DNA from: Amphibalanus amphitrite
Taxonomy: Eukaryota > Arthropoda > Thecostraca > Balanomorpha > Balanidae
Length of the DNA: 64,000 nucleotides
Reading direction: 5' to 3'
NCBI RefSeq assembly: GCF_019059575.1
Contig: NW_024883392.1
Coordinates: 1 to 64,000, forward strand
Shown: one piece after another, positions 59,476 through 64,000 of the stretch
Layout of the letters: every line of letters begins with the position of its first letter
Position numbering within the stretch: position 1 is the first letter of the stretch
Made by a program: the position numbers and the translations under genes
The notes under the pieces: generated by a model
Databases searched by the model: none
What the model was told of the DNA's origin: nothing
What the model saw: only the letters and a program-made list of their open reading frames with translations

Positions 59476-59651
59476 CATGATGCAACTAATGATGCCTACA
59501 AGAAGTTTGTATTAATTGACTTTTGGGTAACGGGTCCAACTGGTTCCGATTCCAACTAAGACCGGGTCCGACTGGTTCCAGAAATGTCCAGCCGGGTCTG
59601 GTTCGAGTCTGGTTCCCAAAATTTTCATCTTTTGCCACCTCTATTAGTTAG

Positions 59652-61390
59652 TCATGCTCTAATTAGTTGGAACTGAGTGTGGTCGGTTAAGTGGCTGCAG
59701 TATATGGGCGACATGCTGCTGACCTTCATAGCTCACGATAATGCTTCTGAGTTTGAGTTCGGTCATTTGCGGTGGTAGGTGACTAACGATTCCTATAGTC
59801 TGGCAAACCTATAAAAGAATAGAGTTTAATAGCTTGAATCACTTTGCGCTTTTTTGATCATTGCAAATTTGTGGTTCGGAGAAGACTTGCCTGGAAAGCT
59901 GTGGGAGAAATATCATCGGATATATTATGGAGATTGGAGGCAATACGGGGTGCTTCAAACAAGTGCCACGATTTGAACATCTCCCGTTTCCTAACTAACT
60001 ATTAACTATATGACCTACATACACCATTAAATACTTCCAACTTTGTGCCAATATTATGACATTTTATGTGGCAGAATTACAAGTTCCTATATAGGCAGAA
60101 TATTTTTAACACTGTACTTGCAACATTCGAGGTCCATCTTGCCACCTACCTACGGACTCCGGCGACTGTGGTGCCACCTGAGCAATGCATCCTAATTCAC
60201 CTGCATGACAGGGTAGAATAGCGTAAAGCTATGCCTATCTATGCTATGGTGGTGGTAGCCTAGTGGCTAAGAAGCAGAGACCATTCAAAACAAAAATGAA
60301 CTTACAGTTTGTGTGGTCATCGGGTGAGAAAAATCGCTGAAAGCTTATACCTACAAAAAAAAAAAAAACGCACTAAATGGGGCATTATAGGTAAAAGTAC
60401 AAGGTCGTAGCTGGCGTACAAAGTCAAACGGCGTAAGACAATTTTCTTGCACCAAGCATTTCCGCGTTAGCCGCGTTAAATCCACTTTTTAGTAACTACA
60501 TAAGTACCTTTACTGCATATAGGTACCTGTGCTTTTTATCAAACTGCAAAAACCTCCTTTTGAGAACTTTATTTGCACTTTGTGCTACCGAACGTTTTCA
60601 ACTCTATCATCCCTTGATTCGTCACCCTTTCGTAGTTCGTGCTTGATTTACTTGAAGTTAATAGTTACAAAATAGTGTTTGATAGCCTTTCATAGTGTTG
60701 TGACTTTGGATATTATGGTTGAGCTGAATATCATGTTATCGAGGAAAAAGGATCCATCCTTCCACAATCCACAATTAACCTTCTTTGGCAATTTTCATAT
60801 TACTTGTTCACTTTGGTCCTGAGCTGGAAGATATGGGAAATTTCCTTTCATACCTATCTGATCTGACAAAAGGAAAATATCCCGTTAAGTGTTTTGTTTT
60901 CCGTGACTTTGCATTATTGTAGGTAACTGTTTACCGTGTACAATAAGCAAACATTTTTTTCTTATAGTTGCAGCTCCAACTCTCCAATTGTTTCTGCATG
61001 TTCTCACGCGAGGGAGACCGTTTCATCGTGTTATTTATTACGCTTATCCTCACAGTGGCGACAACGGAGCACGTGATGCTTCCATTCATACGAAGACAAA
61101 ATACAAGCTGGTGCCAAAAACAGAAGCAACTCAGACGCATCAATGACATTACAGGCATTCACAGGTATATCAATCAGCCTAAACGACATTGGTATGTACC
61201 TATATTCGATAAAGCTAACATTTATTTTCAAAAACGTATGTTGTGCTGACGACATACGTTTTCGAACGACATACGAAAATACGAAAATAGTGTTTGATAG
61301 CCTTTCGTAGTGTTGTATCTTTGGATTTTTTAAAAATATTTTTGTTGCCCGACCCGGGCTTTTGTCGTTAGTAGCACACATTCATACTGG
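59652..61390. other. AT-rich intergenic sequence
   Basis: A ~45-base direct repeat (TAGTGTTTGATAGCCTTTC...) occurs at about 60676 and 61288. No gene recognised. Confidence 0.5.
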
Positions 61391-61617
61391 GTTAGTACCA
61401 GCGTTACCGCTGGCGTCTCGCCGGTTTCCCCAGATTCTCACGAAAATTTCCCTATTTTAAAAATCATTTCCCTAGATACGGTTATTTTCATGGAATTTGA
61501 CGTACTGTACTTGATCCTCATTCTAACCATTCGTGTTATAGTCGCTGCTTCCCAAAACAGCAATTTACTACATTCTGTGACGTTAACGTAAGAGATTCTA
61601 ATGAAATTGCTGGCATA

Positions 61618-62556
61618 CGAGGTGTGACCAAAAAGAAACGAGACTGTGTCCGCTGAGGACACGGTTCAGCACACACCGATTACCTATACCATAGTGATGC
61701 GGAGCATTTCAGCACCATATGAGCGAAGTTTCAATTATTCTGGCCCATTGTCCTTCTTTCCACGGTCGTTTCTCTAAACCCCTGCAATACCCCATGTCAC
61801 AATATGGGTTCTGAACAGACGGGACAAACATCAAGTTCTCAGTGAAACTGGGGAAAACTGCTACAGAAACACTTCCGATGTCAAATTATGTGTATGGAGA
61901 CGAAGCAATGTCTCCTGCACGAGTGTTCGAGTGGCACAAAAGGTTTGAGAGTGAACGAGATGATGTGGAGGATGACCCGGGTCCCGGAGCCATGACGCCC
62001 CACAACATCCAGAAATGAAGAAAACATCCACGAGCCTGACGCACAGCGATCGCAGATGGACAGTAAGGATGCTGGCTGAGGGGCTATGAATGGGAACAGA
62101 GTCGGTGAGTACCATCCTGACGGTGGATTTGGGCACGAGGAAGGATTCGCGTGAAGGGGGTGCCCAGTGTTCTCCAATGATCAAAAGGCTCGCTGTGTGG
62201 AAGTGACACGGTAGTCTTTGAGCAGCCGGAGGGCAGCCCACAGTGGAACCCAGAGTGAAACATCACCCGTCCTCGCCAGATTGAACACTATGTGACTTCT
62301 GGCTATCCCCGAACACCAAGGGCGTCCTCAAGGGATCACTTTTTGAAGAGATTGAGGACATGCAAGAGCACATGACACGGGGCACTGCAGGAGTTTAGAG
62401 AAACGACCGTGGAAGGAAGGACAATGGGCCAGAAAAATTGAAACTTCGCTCATATGGTGCTGAAATGCTCCGCATCACTATGGTATAGGTAATCGGTGTG
62501 TAGATATTGAACCGTGTCCCTAGCGGACACAGACTCGTTTCTTTTTGGTCACACGC
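61618..62556 (+). mobile_element. Decayed mariner with ~185-base inverted repeats
   Basis: Left end CGAGGTGTGACCAAAAAGAA after TA; the right arm is an inverted copy of the first ~185 bases. Between them lie remains of a mariner transposase. Confidence 0.88.
61842..62390 (+). pseudogene. Mariner transposase remnant
   Basis: From 61842 the frame reads the mariner helix-turn-helix region: KLGKTATETLP, YGDEAMSPARVFEWHKRF, DVEDDPG, to a stop at 62018. In a shifted frame, WTVRMLAEGL and TILTVDLGTRKDSREG match the next conserved block. Then CDFWLSPNTKGVLKGSLFEE matches the C-terminal part. The catalytic D,D34D core between them is missing, so the gene is internally deleted and frameshifted. Known family: Tc1/mariner, TA target. 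Confidence 0.88.
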
Positions 62557-62635
62557 AAATTATTGTACGTGGTATAATATAATTGAGTGGTATATCGCAA
62601 ATTGTGGTGTGTTGCGACTCGAGACGCGGGATTCT

Positions 62636-63218
62636 CAGTGGCGCGGGAACCGGGGGGGGCTAGGGGGGCTGAGCCCCTCCAACTTTTCGGCTGGGGGGGC
62701 TCGTAATGTATTTGAGCCCCCCCAGCTGGAAAAATCGAAATCGGAAATCTACCAACACAATTTCATAGATTCATACATAGGCGCGGGAACCGGGGGAGAG
62801 GGCAGTGAGGGAAGCTTGCCCTCACAACTCTGGGGCCGTGGGAACGGTGCCTCACAACTTTTCATGAGGCCAGGAACCGTTGGGGCAGCTTGTCCTCCCC
62901 AAATTAGGGGTTGTGAGTCACAAAGGAAGAAAGCATGTGAGTGAAAAATCTACCTATTTTACTGACTCGGCAACTCATTTGGCAGCTTAAAACCTTTATT
63001 CCAGGTTGCCAAAACGGTAGTTTCTTCACTCAGCTGAGACGGAATACCTCACTTTTTTGCAAATATTTTCTTCTTTTTTTTCGTTGAAAAGGCCAAAGTC
63101 TGAAAAATAAGTGGCCTAAAACCGATGAGAAAACTAGATTTGGGGGTACCCTAGCTTGATCTCTATGATGGTTCAGCCCCCCCCCCCCCCCAGTCTGGAA
63201 GAAGTTCCCGCGCCACTG
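62636..63218. mobile_element. Nested MITE with CAGTGGCGCGGGAAC ends
   Basis: Inverted ends CAGTGGCGCGGGAAC and GTTCCCGCGCCACTG with subterminal G- and C-runs. An internal GGCGCGGGAACCGGGG copy near 62778 suggests a partial duplication. No clean 8-base duplication. Confidence 0.8.
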
Positions 63219-63620
63219 CGCGGGAAAGGAAGTGATATGCGCTAGACATTGTAAAAATCACGCCAAAACAAAAACTTTGATGTAAAAAATTAGCCGCACC
63301 CGAAATGGTACAAAGCAGCAGTTCGTTTTGAAATAATAGCAAGAATTATATATAACTACATGCATGCATATGTAATTCACTTTATATCTTTAAAACTAGA
63401 GCATCAAACGTTAATTTTGTGAAAAATGTTCTCATATTTTTTGATATGGCATGCGGAAGAATAATTTATGACAATAATGATTTCGATTGTTGAAAAAACA
63501 ACAATTTTTCGGGTTTGTGGCATTTCCCTAGATTTCGTGTGAAATCCATATATCCCTAGATCTTCGCTGACTTCCATAGAAAAGGGAAATTTCCCTTGCA
63601 GCGGTAACCCTGGTTAGTAC

Positions 63621-64000
63621 ACTTTATACACGGCAGTGGTACACTCGGGGGCAGATTGATGTTCTACAACTCTTTATCCACCGGGTTCCTATGGCTCAGC
63701 ATTGGCAGCAGCCGCCTGGTACCGGTAGACTGTGCCGCTTCACTAACTTGTCAAGCGGCACAGCCTACCCACACCGTATGCCACCGGTCTGGGTCGGTGG
63801 CTGGAAGGCGATGTGGGCCGCCTGTGACGTCAGCGCAGCGGTGAGGGCTGAGCCCGGAGGCATGGCTCGGGTCGGCGCGGCGTGGCGGCTGGCGAGGGCT
63901 GGGGAGTGAGGTGCAGGGTGGGAGCACGGACCATCGCGCGGCTGAGCGAGTGTAGCTAACTTTCGCGTCTCAAGGCGCTAATTATTCTAACTAACAATTG
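63621..64000. promoter_or_regulatory. CpG-rich window end, possible promoter
   Basis: GC- and CpG-rich with a TGTGACGTCAGCG site (CRE-like) at about 63823. A perfect GTGCCGCTTCACTAACTTGTC-type stem lies near 63731-63762. May belong to a gene beyond the window; inference. Confidence 0.25.

Larger units (their letters stand above)
57979..59643. mobile_element. hAT-like element with GGGTCC motifs
   Basis: Ends TAGAGGTGGCAAAA and its complement, with a perfect 8-base duplication TTAGTTAG at 57971-57978 and 59644-59651. GGGTCC/GGACCC motifs cluster just inside both ends. Contains a TTAA-family fragment (58255-58629) and a GCCGG-rich block (59275-59475). Confidence 0.92.
61399..63612. mobile_element. 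hAT-like element hosting a mariner and a second MITE
   Basis: Ends CAGCGTTACCGCTG and complement of CAGGGTTACCGCTG, with a perfect 8-base duplication GTTAGTAC at 61391-61398 and 63613-63620. Interior near both ends repeats AAATTTCCCT. No hAT transposase seen. Confidence 0.9.

Noticed and set aside
60244-60300. tRNA-like GGTAGCCTAGTGGCTAA
   Set aside because: An A-box-like sequence without a B box downstream.

Overview
The window looks like arthropod nuclear DNA, probably from a crustacean. Genes have introns, short GC-rich exons lie in long repeat-filled introns, and DNA transposons are very dense. I read four protein-coding genes: (1) eIF5A, + strand, three coding exons at 4056-6786; (2) a single-pass membrane protein with a short Cys-rich ectodomain, resembling the arthropod TNF receptors of the Grindelwald/Wengen type, + strand, four coding exons at 9978-33113 with a 21.6 kb first intron; (3) an intronless secreted protein with a PAN/apple-like region and two farnesoic-acid-O-methyltransferase-like (FAMeT) domains, - strand, 41133-42647; (4) a small CENP-V/GFA zinc-domain protein, - strand, three short exons at 48282-50553, which I assembled from matching intron phases. 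No operon-like linkage joins them.

Most of the rest is transposon DNA, nearly all non-autonomous. The dominant family has TTAA target duplications, CCC...GGG ends, a G-run/C-run hairpin just inside each end, and internal arrays of AGGTCA. Copies lie at 18541-20911, 18711-19890 (inside the first), 34766-36122, 44166-45313, 45412-46603, 54056-55089, 55837-57635 and 55994-56895 (inside the previous one), with fragments near 21371, 28000-29006, 37690, 52075-52760 and 58255. Empty and filled versions of the same site within the window prove the TTAA duplication. Elements with 8-bp duplications (hAT-like) lie at 26392-26887, 27108-29185, 46691-47195, 51319-52832, 53179-53689, 57979-59643 and 61399-63612. 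Elements flanked by TA lie at 13549-15517, 17772-21368, 23401-25132, 23526-24460 and 61618-62556; the last is a decayed mariner. Fold-back elements, a tRNA-derived SINE, GACGTC-rich palindromic repeats and several minisatellites fill 36.8-40.4 kb and other gaps.

Layout: 1-4 kb, a CpG-rich block and CT microsatellite upstream of eIF5A; 4-7 kb, eIF5A; 8-33 kb, the receptor-like gene with nested transposons in its first intron; 34-41 kb, repeats; 41-43 kb, the PAN/FAMeT gene; 43-48 kb, repeats; 48-50.6 kb, the CENP-V-like gene; 51-64 kb, nested transposons. I saw no retrovirus-like, LTR or Polinton sequence, no rRNA and no CRISPR array.
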